From NCBI GenBank assembly GCA_963695805.1, contig CAVOHV010000003.1:186001-250000 (forward strand): a stretch of 64,000 nt of DNA, read 5' to 3'. This stretch comes from DASUPK01 sp963695805 (lineage in GTDB: Bacteria > Actinomycetota > Thermoleophilia > Solirubrobacterales > 70-9). Numbering within the stretch: the first letter of the stretch is position 1; each line of letters begins with the position of its first letter. A model generated the notes under the pieces. That model saw only the letters and a program-made list of their open reading frames with translations. It made no database searches and was not told the DNA's origin. The translations under genes and the position numbers were made by a program. This document shows, in pieces, positions 16,457 to 23,836 of this stretch.

Positions 16457-16482
16457 GTGCTGCTTTCCATGCAAAGCAGCAC
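16457..16482 (+). repeat. Dispersed hairpin repeat, CCATGC-loop type with 10-bp stem
   Basis: GTGCTGCTTT and AAAGCAGCAC pair without mismatch across CCATGC: the longest stem of the family. The arms differ from other copies (CTG/CAG versus CCG/CGG) in a compensatory way. Confidence 0.75.
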
Positions 16483-16647
16483 GCTTCGCGGCGCTGGGCG
16501 GCGCTGTCGCTCTCGCGTGAAAGCATCTTTCGGTCGTGGAGGGCTTGCCTGACCGGCGTGCCCGATTGTGAGCCTGCGCCGTGGTACCGCTTTGGCACCC
16601 GATGCGAGCGCAACATCAAAGAGGGTTCGCGCGCTTCCTGTAGGGCG

Positions 16648-17799
16648 TCAGCCCTCGACCTGCTCCGTTGCAGCCACCGCGGCGGCGGCCACGGCCAGGC
16701 CGATTGCCAGATTCGCCTCACCGTCGTCGGGCGCCCCGTCTGCCACGACTTGCTCGGCAGCGGCCAGCGCAGCGTCGACGCGAGCGAGCGCGCCTCCCGC
16801 CTCTCCGGGTGCGGGATCGCGGCAGGCGTACCGGGCGAGCGCCACACCTTCTTGGGCTCGGGCGAGATCCGGCGGTTCTCTCGTCAGCGCAGCCCCGGCG
16901 GCCATCATCAGATAGCCGTTGACGCGGAGCAGCCGGCCGTTCACCGGCCGCACCTGCTCGAGAGCGGGCTCGCTCGCCACCGGCAGCTGTTCGCCGTCGA
17001 GTACCACCGCCATCGTCCCGCCCGCGATCATCGCCCTGCCCTGCGCGTCCACTCCAGCACGAGCCGCCGCCCGCATAGCTACGTACAGGCTGGGCAGTGG
17101 GTGCCCATACGGAGAGTCGGAGGCGAACACGATGCGTTCCGCCGGTACGCGGGCGAACAGCTCGACGACGTCCAGCGCCGAGAAGGCTGAGGTGTCATAG
17201 AGAATCGCCGGATGCTCGGCCAGCCTGGATGCGAACATCCCCTGGCCAGCGATGCCCGCGTGCGCCAGGACAAGCGTCACGTCGGGGAAGCGCAGCGCCA
17301 GATCGGCGAGGCTGTCCATCGGACCCATTCCGCGCCCCGCATGAATCAGGATCGGCACGGAGGCATCCCGAGCCACTTCGAAGATTCCCTCGGCGGCCGA
17401 GTGCCCGAAGGCGAAGGCCTGCGCCCGCGGATGCAGCTTGATCCCCCGCGCACCGAGCGCCAGGCATCGCTCTGCCTCTTCCAGCGGATCTTCGGCGGGG
17501 TCAAGGCGGCAGTACGGCGAGAGCCGGCCTTCACTGCGCGCAGCCCAGGCCAACACTCGGTCATTGGGCGTGCGGTAGGCCGGTTGTCGATCGGGATCGT
17601 GAAGGGGGAAGACGCAGGCGCGGCTCCGAGCTCCGACCGCGTCGAGTTGCTCGAGCAGGGCGGCAAGCTCCTGCGACCGGCCATCCTCGTCGGCTCCCAG
17701 ATGCGTATGGGCATCGACGACGATGGTTCCCGCCGGCACCAACCGGGCCACCTCCTCGGCGAACGGCATGAAGGCCTCCCGTAGCGAGTCCAGGTTCAT
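16648..17799 (-). CDS. Amidohydrolase-family metal-dependent hydrolase (TIM barrel)
   Basis: About 383 aa. The first metal-binding strand carries DAHTHLGADEDG. Then follow RLDPAEDPLEEAERCLALGARGIKLHP, the strand VPILIHAGRG, LVLAHAGI and FASDSPYG, the pattern of the amidohydro_2 group (HxH, K/E, H, H, D). The C-terminal ~120 residues form an Ala-rich helical extension unusual for this family. ATG 17799 overlaps the upstream kinase-like stop (ATGA), so the two are translationally coupled and probably act together. Substrate unknown. Confidence 0.82.
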   Translation of the reverse strand: MNLDSLREAFMPFAEEVARLVPAGTIVVDAHTHLGADEDGRSQELAALLEQLDAVGARSRACVFPLHDPDRQPAYRTPNDRVLAWAARSEGRLSPYCRLDPAEDPLEEAERCLALGARGIKLHPRAQAFAFGHSAAEGIFEVARDASVPILIHAGRGMGPMDSLADLALRFPDVTLVLAHAGIAGQGMFASRLAEHPAILYDTSAFSALDVVELFARVPAERIVFASDSPYGHPLPSLYVAMRAAARAGVDAQGRAMIAGGTMAVVLDGEQLPVASEPALEQVRPVNGRLLRVNGYLMMAAGAALTREPPDLARAQEGVALARYACRDPAPGEAGGALARVDAALAAAEQVVADGAPDDGEANLAIGLAVAAAAVAATEQVEG

Positions 17800-18440
17800 A
17801 TTCGGGCCTCCTGGGCGAGGGTCCGGGTTCGATCCTCCGCCGCGAGCGCGATCAGTTCCACACAAGTTCCCAGGTCGAGTGCGGTCGAGTCGACGAGCAG
17901 GTGATACAGGGCGGGATCGCGCGCGTCGGCGTGATTGAAGTGGTGTACGTAGGCATGCCGCGCTCGGTCCGTCTCCAGCATGCGTCGCTCGGCCACCCGA
18001 CGTTCGATGCTCTGAATCCGCATTGCCTGCCGCAACCGAGCCTCGCGCGGCCCGTCCAACCGCACGTGCAGGGCCCGCGGCTGATCCCGAAGCACGACCG
18101 CCCCCGCCCGGCCGAGGATGACTCCGCGGCCACTTTCGGCATGCTCGAAGATGATCCGCTCGGTCATCTCGCGGAACGCGCGATCGGCCATTGGATCGGC
18201 GGCCGGCGCCTCGGCGCCGAAGGTCTGGCCGATGGGGGCCAGGCTGCTCAGTAGACGGGCGGCAACCCCCTGGGCGTGCTCGTCACGCTCGTGCGCTGTG
18301 GCGAGCCGTGCGCTGAGAGCCGCAGCGACCTCGGAGGGGATCAGGCGATCCACGAACGGTACGCCCAGCCGCCGCGCCAGGGCGGGTCCGACCTCGCTTC
18401 CCCCGGCGCCGTAAGTCGCCGAGAGGGTGACCAGGGTCAC
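17796..18440 (-). CDS. Cytidylate kinase-like P-loop protein (AAA_26/CMK-like family)
   Basis: About 214 aa. TLVTLSATYGAGGSEVGPAL places a Gly-rich P-loop (ATYGAGGSEVG) close to the N-terminus as in cytidylate-kinase-like proteins. RLGVPFVDRLIPSEVAAALS, GRGVILGRAGAVVL, HVRLDGPREARLRQ and YVHHFNHADARDPALYHLLVDS are all typical. The GTG at 18440 has AAGGGGAG seven bases upstream, better than the open frame to 18500. The phosphate acceptor is unknown for this family. Coupled to the amidohydrolase by a 4-base overlap. Confidence 0.82.
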   Translation of the reverse strand: MTLVTLSATYGAGGSEVGPALARRLGVPFVDRLIPSEVAAALSARLATAHERDEHAQGVAARLLSSLAPIGQTFGAEAPAADPMADRAFREMTERIIFEHAESGRGVILGRAGAVVLRDQPRALHVRLDGPREARLRQAMRIQSIERRVAERRMLETDRARHAYVHHFNHADARDPALYHLLVDSTALDLGTCVELIALAAEDRTRTLAQEARI

Positions 18441-18538
18441 GGCATCTCCCCTTCGGCCGTTCTCGCGCCCACTCGGACGAGAGGGGCCTATCTGGGTCAA
18501 CTTACTCCGACCGGGTGCGCGCGGTCAAGAGCCGGCTT

Positions 18539-18569
18539 TCTAGAGCGCGCCCGACAGGGTTCGAAGCTG
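18539..18569 (-). other. tRNA 3'-end fragment, copy 2 (inverted)
   Basis: Minus-strand CAGCTTCGAACCCTG, then TCGGGCGC and CTCTAGA: 28 of 31 bases match copy 1 at 13898-13928. Upstream on the minus strand ACCGAAGGTCA resembles the anticodon 3' stem and variable loop of a tRNA, so this copy is longer. No pairing 5' half is present and the T-stem has a C.C mismatch, so it is not a working tRNA. Confidence 0.55.
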
Positions 18570-18735
18570 TGACCTTCGGTTTGGTAGATGGCGGCTTGGC
18601 CAGAGAATGCCTGCAAGCTGGCAGGTGCGGATCGTCGGGGAACGTCGGAGGGAACGAAGCACGGCGTCGGCCCTGCGCCGATGCGTTTGTCACCCCCTCA
18701 TGCGGGAGGAGTCGTCAGCTCGCGCGAGGCTTCGC

Positions 18736-18755
18736 TACTGCTTTTCGTCCAAAGC
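18736..18755 (+). repeat. Dispersed hairpin repeat, TCGTCC-loop type
   Basis: CTGCTTT and AAAGCGG pair across TCGTCC with one T.G wobble. Confidence 0.65.
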
Positions 18756-18976
18756 GGCTACTGGACGGCCCGGTCTCCGACCGGCCCAGCCTGCGGCGTT
18801 CGCCCGAAAAAGAGACACGGCCGGGTCATCACCCAGCGGGCCATCGTCGCCAGCGACGAAAGCGGCTCCGTCCGACCTGATCTGGATCCTGGAAGCGATG
18901 GGAACCCACGGGTCGGACCCCGGGGGGACGGAAGCAGGCAGAACGAGGAGCTGAGATCGGAGTCCTATTAGCAGCC

Positions 18977-19717
18977 GTGATCGCGGCCGTGGTCGTGGCG
19001 GTATTCCTGCTCGTTCTCGCCGTCAGGATCCTCCGTGAATACCAGCGTGGGGTGATCTTCCGCCTCGGGCGTCTGATCGCGCAGAAGGGCCCCGGGCTGA
19101 TCCTGCTGATCCCGATCGTCGACCGGATGGTCCGGGTCGACCTGCGGACGGTGACCTTGGACGTGCCACCGCAGGAGGTGATCACCCGCGACAACGTCCC
19201 GGCCCGCGTGAACGCGGTCGCCTACTTCCGGGTGATCGAACCCAACAAGGCGATCGTCGAGGTCGAGAACTTCCTGCTCGCGACCTCGCAGATCTCACAA
19301 ACCACCCTTCGATCCGTTCTCGGCAAGGCCGACCTCGATCAGCTGCTCTCCGAGCGGGAGCGCCTCAACGAGGACCTGCAGAAGATCATCGACGAGCAGA
19401 CAGAACCATGGGGCGTCAAGGTGACCACCGTCGAGATCAAGGACGTCGAGATCCCCGAGCAGATGCAGCGGGCGATGGCGCGGCAGGCCGAGGCTGAGAG
19501 GGAGCGTCGCGCCAAGATCATCGGCTCCGAGGGCGAGTTCCAGGCCGCCGAGAAGCTCGCCCAAGCCGCCGACATCATCTCCAAGAACCCAGCCACGCTC
19601 CAGCTGCGCTACCTGCAGACCCTGCTCCAGATGGGGGTGAACCAGAACACCACGATCGTCTTCCCGCTGCCGATCGAGCTGATCAGGGCGTTCCAGAAGT
19701 TCGTCCCAGAGAGCTGA
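18977..19717 (+). CDS. Slipin (stomatin-like SPFH/band 7 membrane protein)
   Basis: 246 aa. One N-terminal membrane hairpin or helix (residues 1-18) is followed by the band 7 domain: ILREYQRGVIFRLGRL, KGPGLILLIPIVDRM, RVDLRTVTLDVPPQEVITRD, SVLGKADLDQLLSERERLN. A charged coiled coil (AMARQAEAERERRAKIIGSEGE) and a C-terminal QLRYLQTLLQMG helix follow, as in bacterial and archaeal slipins. Such proteins form ring-like membrane scaffolds. They are often paired with an NfeD protein, but none is adjacent. GTG start; the ribosome site is weak. Confidence 0.92.
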   Translation: MIAAVVVAVFLLVLAVRILREYQRGVIFRLGRLIAQKGPGLILLIPIVDRMVRVDLRTVTLDVPPQEVITRDNVPARVNAVAYFRVIEPNKAIVEVENFLLATSQISQTTLRSVLGKADLDQLLSERERLNEDLQKIIDEQTEPWGVKVTTVEIKDVEIPEQMQRAMARQAEAERERRAKIIGSEGEFQAAEKLAQAADIISKNPATLQLRYLQTLLQMGVNQNTTIVFPLPIELIRAFQKFVPES

Positions 19718-19740
19718 CCAGCAAGCGCCTGGTCAAAGCG

Positions 19741-19760
19741 CTGCTTTCCATGCAAAGCAG
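19741..19760 (+). repeat. Dispersed hairpin repeat, CCATGC-loop type
   Basis: CTGCTTT and AAAGCAG pair perfectly across CCATGC. It begins 24 bases after the slipin stop and is first of a two-hairpin unit. Confidence 0.7.
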
Positions 19761-19764
19761 AACC

Positions 19765-19786
19765 GCTGCTTTTCGTCCAAAGCAGC
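19765..19786 (+). repeat. Dispersed hairpin repeat, TCGTCC-loop type
   Basis: GCTGCTTT and AAAGCAGC form a perfect 8-bp stem across TCGTCC. Second hairpin of the unit, 4 bases after the first. Confidence 0.7.
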
Positions 19787-20297
19787 AGTCGGGGACTGGT
19801 CGCCGAGCCCGGTGCCGCTCTGTGACGGTGACTCTCGACGTCGCATGGTCCTCAGGGCAGTGGCCGTAGGCCCGCGCGCAGTACGGCGGTATCGATACGA
19901 GTTTGGAGCGGGAGTGACAGGCTCCGCCAGAGGCGCTTGTGCGCGTCAACCCGTTGAAGGGCCAGGCGCCCAATGCGCTTGGAGGAACGGCAAGGGCGAG
20001 AACACGGCGTGATTGAGGTCATCGAGTCCCGCGGTCTCGAGCTGCTTCCGCAGCGTCGGGGTGCCGCGGCGACTTGAGCGGAGGATTCGGCGTTGCACCA
20101 CGCGAAGGGAGCAACGCGGCCATCGAGATCCAGGCCCGGCCTGGCTGCTCCCTTCCGTGCAGGGAGCACTGAGCTCGTCCCGGTCCGTCGTGTCTCCCTC
20201 CGCCTGAAAGCAGAACGCTGGGGCCAAGGTGAGGAAACCCTCGGAAGTCCTGCCTTGGACGAAAAGCATCTCCTCCGTACCCGACCACGGAGGAAGC

Positions 20298-20978
20298 ATG
20301 CTCGAGCTCACCGATCACGTCGCCGGCACGTCGAACAAGGTCATCACGCGACGGCGACCCGGGAACAAGGGACGTCGTTATCCGGCTGACCCGCCGCGGG
20401 TGGAAGAGATCGTTGCGGTCATGAGACACGCGGGAACTGACTTGTTCGGCAGTCGGCTGCGGGGGCTCATCATCGTGCTGTGGCGAGCGGGTCTTCGAGT
20501 CTCGGAGGCGCTCGCCTTGGCGGAATCGGACTTGGAAGTCAGCCAAGGGTCCATGCTCGTCCGCCGAGGTAAGGGCGGACGCCGGAGGGAAGTTGGCATG
20601 GATGATTGGGCTTGGGATCAGCTGCGTCCCTGGCTCGAGGCGCGCGTCTCGTTCCCGGTTGGGCCGCTCTTCTGCGTGATCAACGGGCCAACCTGTGGCG
20701 GGCCCTGGTCTAGCTCGCAGGTGCGAATTGCGCTCCGACGCACCGCGGCCCAGGCCGGGGTACGGCGCCGCTTCGCCCCACACCAGCTCCGCCACGCCCA
20801 CGCCGTCGAGATGGCTAGAGAAGGCGTCCCGCTTAACGTCATCCAGCGCCAGCTCGGACACGCCAACCTCGGGGTCACATCGATCTACCTGCAGGGGATC
20901 GATAGCGGCGAGATTATCGAGACGGTCCGCACCCGCCGCGCTCCCGTGATCCCGGCCGCGGCGGCACTGGCTCGCTAG
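20298..20978 (+). CDS. Tyrosine recombinase/integrase consisting of the catalytic domain only
   Basis: 226 aa from ATG 20298 (GGAGGA 3 bases upstream). All catalytic residues are visible: Arg67 (WRAGLRVSEAL), Lys92 (RRGKGG), His162 and Arg165 (PHQLRHAHAV), His188 (QLGHANLG) and Tyr197 (TSIYLQG). The usual ~100-residue N-terminal core-binding (SAM-like) domain is missing, with only ~35 basic residues before the catalytic fold. It could catalyse site-specific strand exchange for an integrated element or invert/mobilise nearby DNA. Its TAG stop directly abuts a TCGTCC hairpin. No excisionase or replication gene is adjacent. Confidence 0.88.
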   Translation: MLELTDHVAGTSNKVITRRRPGNKGRRYPADPPRVEEIVAVMRHAGTDLFGSRLRGLIIVLWRAGLRVSEALALAESDLEVSQGSMLVRRGKGGRRREVGMDDWAWDQLRPWLEARVSFPVGPLFCVINGPTCGGPWSSSQVRIALRRTAAQAGVRRRFAPHQLRHAHAVEMAREGVPLNVIQRQLGHANLGVTSIYLQGIDSGEIIETVRTRRAPVIPAAAALAR

Positions 20979-20996
20979 TGCTTTTCGTCCAAAGCG
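20979..20996 (+). repeat. Dispersed hairpin repeat, TCGTCC-loop type
   Basis: GCTTT-TCGTCC-AAAGC, starting at the base after the recombinase stop codon. Confidence 0.6.
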
Positions 20997-21208
20997 GCGC
21001 TTTCAAGTCAGCGCCTCCTTGCGCGAGAGTGGCGGTACTACCCCTCGACGAGTGCCAAGATCGTCTGGGAGCGAACACCGTCGTATTTCATCGCCTCCGC
21101 CGCCTCCTCAGACTCAAGGGCCTCCTGCCAAGTTAGAGATGTCCGGGACCTCGACGTTCATCGCGAGGTCAGGTCGGTTCGTCCGGGATCGGGTATACGG
21201 TCGGACCC

Positions 21209-21622
21209 GTGGCCGACGAGCCGAACCGGCAGGAGCTGCTCTCCGCGCTGACCACCGAGCACTTCACCTTGCAGGGAGCGCGCTCGCAAACGGTCAGCGA
21301 GAGCACCGGGCGGGCGACGCTCTACGTGATGTCCGTGTCGAGCACCCTGATCGCCCTCGGTTTCCTGGCCCAGATCTCCGAGGTCGGCGACACGTTCTTC
21401 ACCACGGCGAGCATGGTCACGGTGATCAACAGCGTCGTCGGCGGCAGCGCCGTCGCGATCGCAGTCGGAGCGATCACCGGCGCGCCGCTGGGAGTTAGCG
21501 CCGCGATCGGCGTCGTCGTAGCGATCGCCTCGATCGTGGCGCTGCGGCGCCACGAGCAGCGGATGCTGACGGCGTGCTACCGGGAGTTCGAGGTGCTGTT
21601 CCCCTCGCCGCACGCTCCATGA
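21209..21622 (+). CDS. Membrane protein of unknown function
   Basis: 137 aa, GTG start. A soluble N-terminus (LLSALTTEHFTLQGARSQTV, SESTGRATLY) precedes two or three hydrophobic segments (about 42-60, 68-88, 92-110), then a short cytoplasmic tail. The N-terminal 'EHFTLQ.AR..TVSES.GRA.LY' pattern recurs in short actinobacterial membrane proteins of unknown role, from memory. A hairpin repeat follows 66 bases after the stop. Confidence 0.6.
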   Translation: MADEPNRQELLSALTTEHFTLQGARSQTVSESTGRATLYVMSVSSTLIALGFLAQISEVGDTFFTTASMVTVINSVVGGSAVAIAVGAITGAPLGVSAAIGVVVAIASIVALRRHEQRMLTACYREFEVLFPSPHAP

Positions 21623-21687
21623 CCGGACGCCGTTTCGCGCCCTGACTATCCCTTCGCGCGCGAAGCAGCAGCCCAAGCCCGAACCGC

Positions 21688-21705
21688 CGCTTTCCATGCA
21701 AAGCG
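21688..21705 (+). repeat. Dispersed hairpin repeat, CCATGC-loop type
   Basis: CGCTTT and AAAGCG pair across CCATGC. Last copy; none was seen further right in the window. Confidence 0.65.
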
Positions 21706-21903
21706 ACACCCCCGTGGCCCCGCGGAGCCGCGCGTCCAATCCGCGAAGAGCGGTAGCGACTGATACTCCCCACGCGAAAAAGGGTCTCGCCGTCGAATCT
21801 TGGACGCCCTGAGGCGCCCCGAAGGGTCGAGGTTTGCAATGCGTTAGCAATCAGAGGGCCGACGGCCTTCTCGGTCGGTGGGCAAACCCGCGATTTCCAG
21901 CGA

Positions 21904-22212
21904 TTAGTACCCGAGCGCGAACTTGGCGTCCTCGGACATCATCTCCGGGGACCAGGGCGGGTCGAAGACCATCTTCGGGTGCACCTTGCCGATGCCCTGG
22001 AGCTGGCCGACGAACTCGCGCATCTGCTCCGAGACCTGCGGGCCGATCGGGCAGGCGGGCGTCGTCAGCGTGAAGGTGATGTAGGCCTCTTCGCCCTCGA
22101 GCTCCACGTCATAGACGAGGCCGAGGGAGACGAAGTCGAGACCGAGCTCGGGGTCGATGACCTCCTCGAGCGCCTCGTAGACGTCCTCTTCGGTTGCTGT
22201 TCCAGTTGCCAT
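21904..22212 (-). CDS. Metal-sulfur cluster assembly factor (SufT/MIP18/DUF59 family)
   Basis: 102 aa. EALEEVIDPELGLDFVSLGLVYDV is the DUF59 signature, and LTTPACPIGPQVSEQM carries the conserved cysteine (Cys54). Family members (SufT, PaaD-like, MIP18) help mature or transfer Fe-S clusters. The C-terminal extension with DPPWSPEMMSEDAKFALGY matches the stand-alone actinobacterial type usually found near suf genes, which are not present here. Start overlaps the stop of the upstream 75-aa gene by one base (TGATG), so the pair is translationally coupled. Confidence 0.9.
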   Translation of the reverse strand: MATGTATEEDVYEALEEVIDPELGLDFVSLGLVYDVELEGEEAYITFTLTTPACPIGPQVSEQMREFVGQLQGIGKVHPKMVFDPPWSPEMMSEDAKFALGY

Positions 22213-22439
22213 CAGAAGTTTCCGTAGGGAGCGTTTTGATTTTGGGAGGACGTTGGATCTCCAGCGTAGTCGGGCTTCGGGCGTGCCTCCGTCGCCGAGC
22301 CCTCGGCTACGTCGCTAGGGGCGAGCCCGACCTTGACCACAGCCCATTCGCCCGGCTTCTGCTGAGCGACCAGCCAGGTTGCCTCCGGATGGTCGGTCGC
22401 CATCCGGTCTCGCTCGCGTTGTGCCTGCTCGCGATTCAT
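22212..22439 (-). CDS. Small conserved protein (75 aa) of unknown function
   Basis: Reads MNREQAQRERDRMATDHPEA then WLVAQQKPGEWAVVKVGLAP and a Pro/Gln-rich tail ending APYGNF. Short proteins with this 'RDHPEAxW...xPGEWxVVKV' layout recur in Thermoleophilia, from memory. ATG 22439 with GGTGGAG just upstream; in-frame TTG/GTG codons lie immediately before. It sits in the 3' end of a much longer minus-strand frame whose upstream part is only the shadow of the FxsA gene. Coupled to the SufT-like gene. Confidence 0.6.
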   Translation of the reverse strand: MNREQAQRERDRMATDHPEATWLVAQQKPGEWAVVKVGLAPSDVAEGSATEARPKPDYAGDPTSSQNQNAPYGNF

Positions 22440-22511
22440 CTCCACCAAGGATAGGGGGACCGTCCCACGGACCGTCCCGACGGGCGGAGTGCCGTGCCTG
22501 AGTAGCCTTGC

Positions 22512-23120
22512 GTGCCCGTGTTCTTCCTCGTCTTGATCTTCATCATCGTGCCGATCGCGGAGCTCTACGTGATCATTCAAGTGGGCGGCGCGATAGGCGT
22601 GGTCCCGACCCTGGCACTGCTGCTCGCGGACGCGCTCCTCGGCTCGATGCTGCTTCGCCAGCAGGGGCGTGCGGCCTGGGTGCGGTTCAACCGCGCGCTT
22701 GCGGAGAACCGGCTGCCGCATAAGGAGGTCATCGACGGCGTGCTGATCATCTTCGGTGGGGCTTTGCTGATCACTCCGGGGTTCCTCACCGACATCCTCG
22801 GACTCATCCTCTTGATTCCGCCGACGCGCGCGCTCGTACGGCGATTTTCGTCTCGCCTCGTCCGCCGCCGGCTGGCGATGGGAGGTGGCGCAACGATGTG
22901 GACGTTCGGCCGGGCGCAGGGACCGCCTCGCCGGCGCCCGGGCTCGGGTGGCCCATCGGGGCCGCGGCGTGAGCCGGCCCCCGAGGATCCGTTCGGCTGG
23001 GAAGAGCCGCCGCCACCTCCGCCGCGAACCGGGCCGCGTCCCGACGACATCGAGGGAACGGGGCAGGAGATCCGTGATGAGGACGAGCTGCCGCCCGGAA
23101 GGGAGCCGTTCGGCGGATGA
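22512..23120 (+). CDS. FxsA family membrane protein
   Basis: 202 aa, GTG start. Residues ~1-115 are the FxsA domain: FLVLIFIIVPIAELYVIIQV, GVVPTLALLLADALLGSMLLRQQG, DGVLIIFGGALLITPGFLTDILGLILLIPPTR, with three to four membrane segments. FxsA in E. coli modulates F-exclusion of phage T7; the general role is unknown. The C-terminal ~85 residues are a Pro-rich, acidic, disordered tail. Its stop overlaps the next start (ATGA), opening a three-gene coupled operon. Confidence 0.88.
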   Translation: MPVFFLVLIFIIVPIAELYVIIQVGGAIGVVPTLALLLADALLGSMLLRQQGRAAWVRFNRALAENRLPHKEVIDGVLIIFGGALLITPGFLTDILGLILLIPPTRALVRRFSSRLVRRRLAMGGGATMWTFGRAQGPPRRRPGSGGPSGPRREPAPEDPFGWEEPPPPPPRTGPRPDDIEGTGQEIRDEDELPPGREPFGG

Positions 23121-23836
23121 CCGATCTAGTCCAGGGCTTCTTCGTCTGCGGCTTCGGCGATCCGGCGTCCGGTATCGGCGGGCTCGCCTGGGACTTCGGG
23201 GAGCCCGGCGCGCTCCTGCTGACCGGGGGCAAGGCGCAATCGGCGACCTTCGCGCTCGAGGAGGGCGGCGACGCCGCAACGCTCGAGATCACCGCCGGTG
23301 ACGCGGCCCTCGAGGCGACCGTGAGCCCCCGGACGGCCGAGATCCCGCTCGGGGACACCGGCAATCTCTCGGTCGTCTTCTGCGTCGCCGACGTGAGCCC
23401 GAACGACGGCTCGCAGACCATGCGGTGCCCTGGGCAGATCAGCCGCTGGGGAGCGGATCCAACCGAGGGCGCGGGCACCTTCCGCCACCTGGCGATCGAC
23501 GCAGGAGACCAGTCGTGGCTGGTGGTCGAGTCACGCGGGGAACCCGGTGCCGACCATGGCGACGAGCGAAGCTCGGCCTGGACGATCCGCGGCGAGGAGG
23601 ACACGCGCTTCGAGGACACCTTCGTCTCGACCCAGTACGACGGCGACGATGGCCCGACCCGCTTCGGGCTCGAGCTCTGGCCTGAGGAAGCCGAGCGGGC
23701 CAGCCGCGCCGCGGCCACCAGGGTCGCGGCGAGCTCCCTGGGAGGCGTCAGGCTGGGTGGCGCCTGGGCCGGGCTGTTCCGCTGTGAGACCGACGGGATC
23801 CTCGGACTCGGCAGCTACCTGCTCTGGCGGGCATGA
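23117..23836 (+). CDS. Conserved hypothetical protein
   Basis: 239 aa, soluble and acidic, no signal peptide. Two beta-rich halves: VQGFFVCGFGDPASGIGGLA at the N-terminus and FEDTFVSTQYDGDDGPTRFGLELW near the C-terminus, with AAATRVAASSLGG and GLFRCETDGILGLGSYLLWRA closing. No catalytic motif recognised. It is wedged between fxsA and the HAD hydrolase with 4-base overlaps on both sides, so it is made together with them; the function is not known to me. Confidence 0.75.
   Translation: MTDLVQGFFVCGFGDPASGIGGLAWDFGEPGALLLTGGKAQSATFALEEGGDAATLEITAGDAALEATVSPRTAEIPLGDTGNLSVVFCVADVSPNDGSQTMRCPGQISRWGADPTEGAGTFRHLAIDAGDQSWLVVESRGEPGADHGDERSSAWTIRGEEDTRFEDTFVSTQYDGDDGPTRFGLELWPEEAERASRAAATRVAASSLGGVRLGGAWAGLFRCETDGILGLGSYLLWRA

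Larger units (their letters stand above)
18441..18976. other. 536-base intergenic segment with tRNA fragment and hairpin
   Basis: No convincing coding frame. It holds the inverted tRNA 3'-end fragment (18539-18569) and one TCGTCC-type hairpin (18736-18755). Bases after the hairpin (GCTACT..GAC.GCCCGG) resemble those following the hairpin at 15016, as if copied with it. Confidence 0.5.
19718..20297. other. 580-base intergenic segment with a double hairpin
   Basis: Only the hairpin pair at 19741-19786 and the GGAGGA ribosome site of the recombinase are recognisable. Overlapping frames on both strands show no motif or domain I trust; the minus-strand frames could be degraded coding DNA. Confidence 0.45.

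Noticed and set aside
18515..18880. Plus-strand frame with PTGFEAVTFG
   Set aside because: This stretch is the tRNA 3'-end fragment read from the other strand; such 'GFExVTFG' proteins are typical mis-annotations over tRNA sequence.
11000..22000. CRISPR array from regularly repeated hairpins
   Set aside because: Copies are irregularly spaced over 10 kb, differ in loop and stem and have no uniform spacers; no cas genes are present.
22212..23279. 355-codon minus-strand frame taken as one gene
   Set aside because: Only the last 75 codons look like protein and have a start; the rest is the shadow of fxsA.
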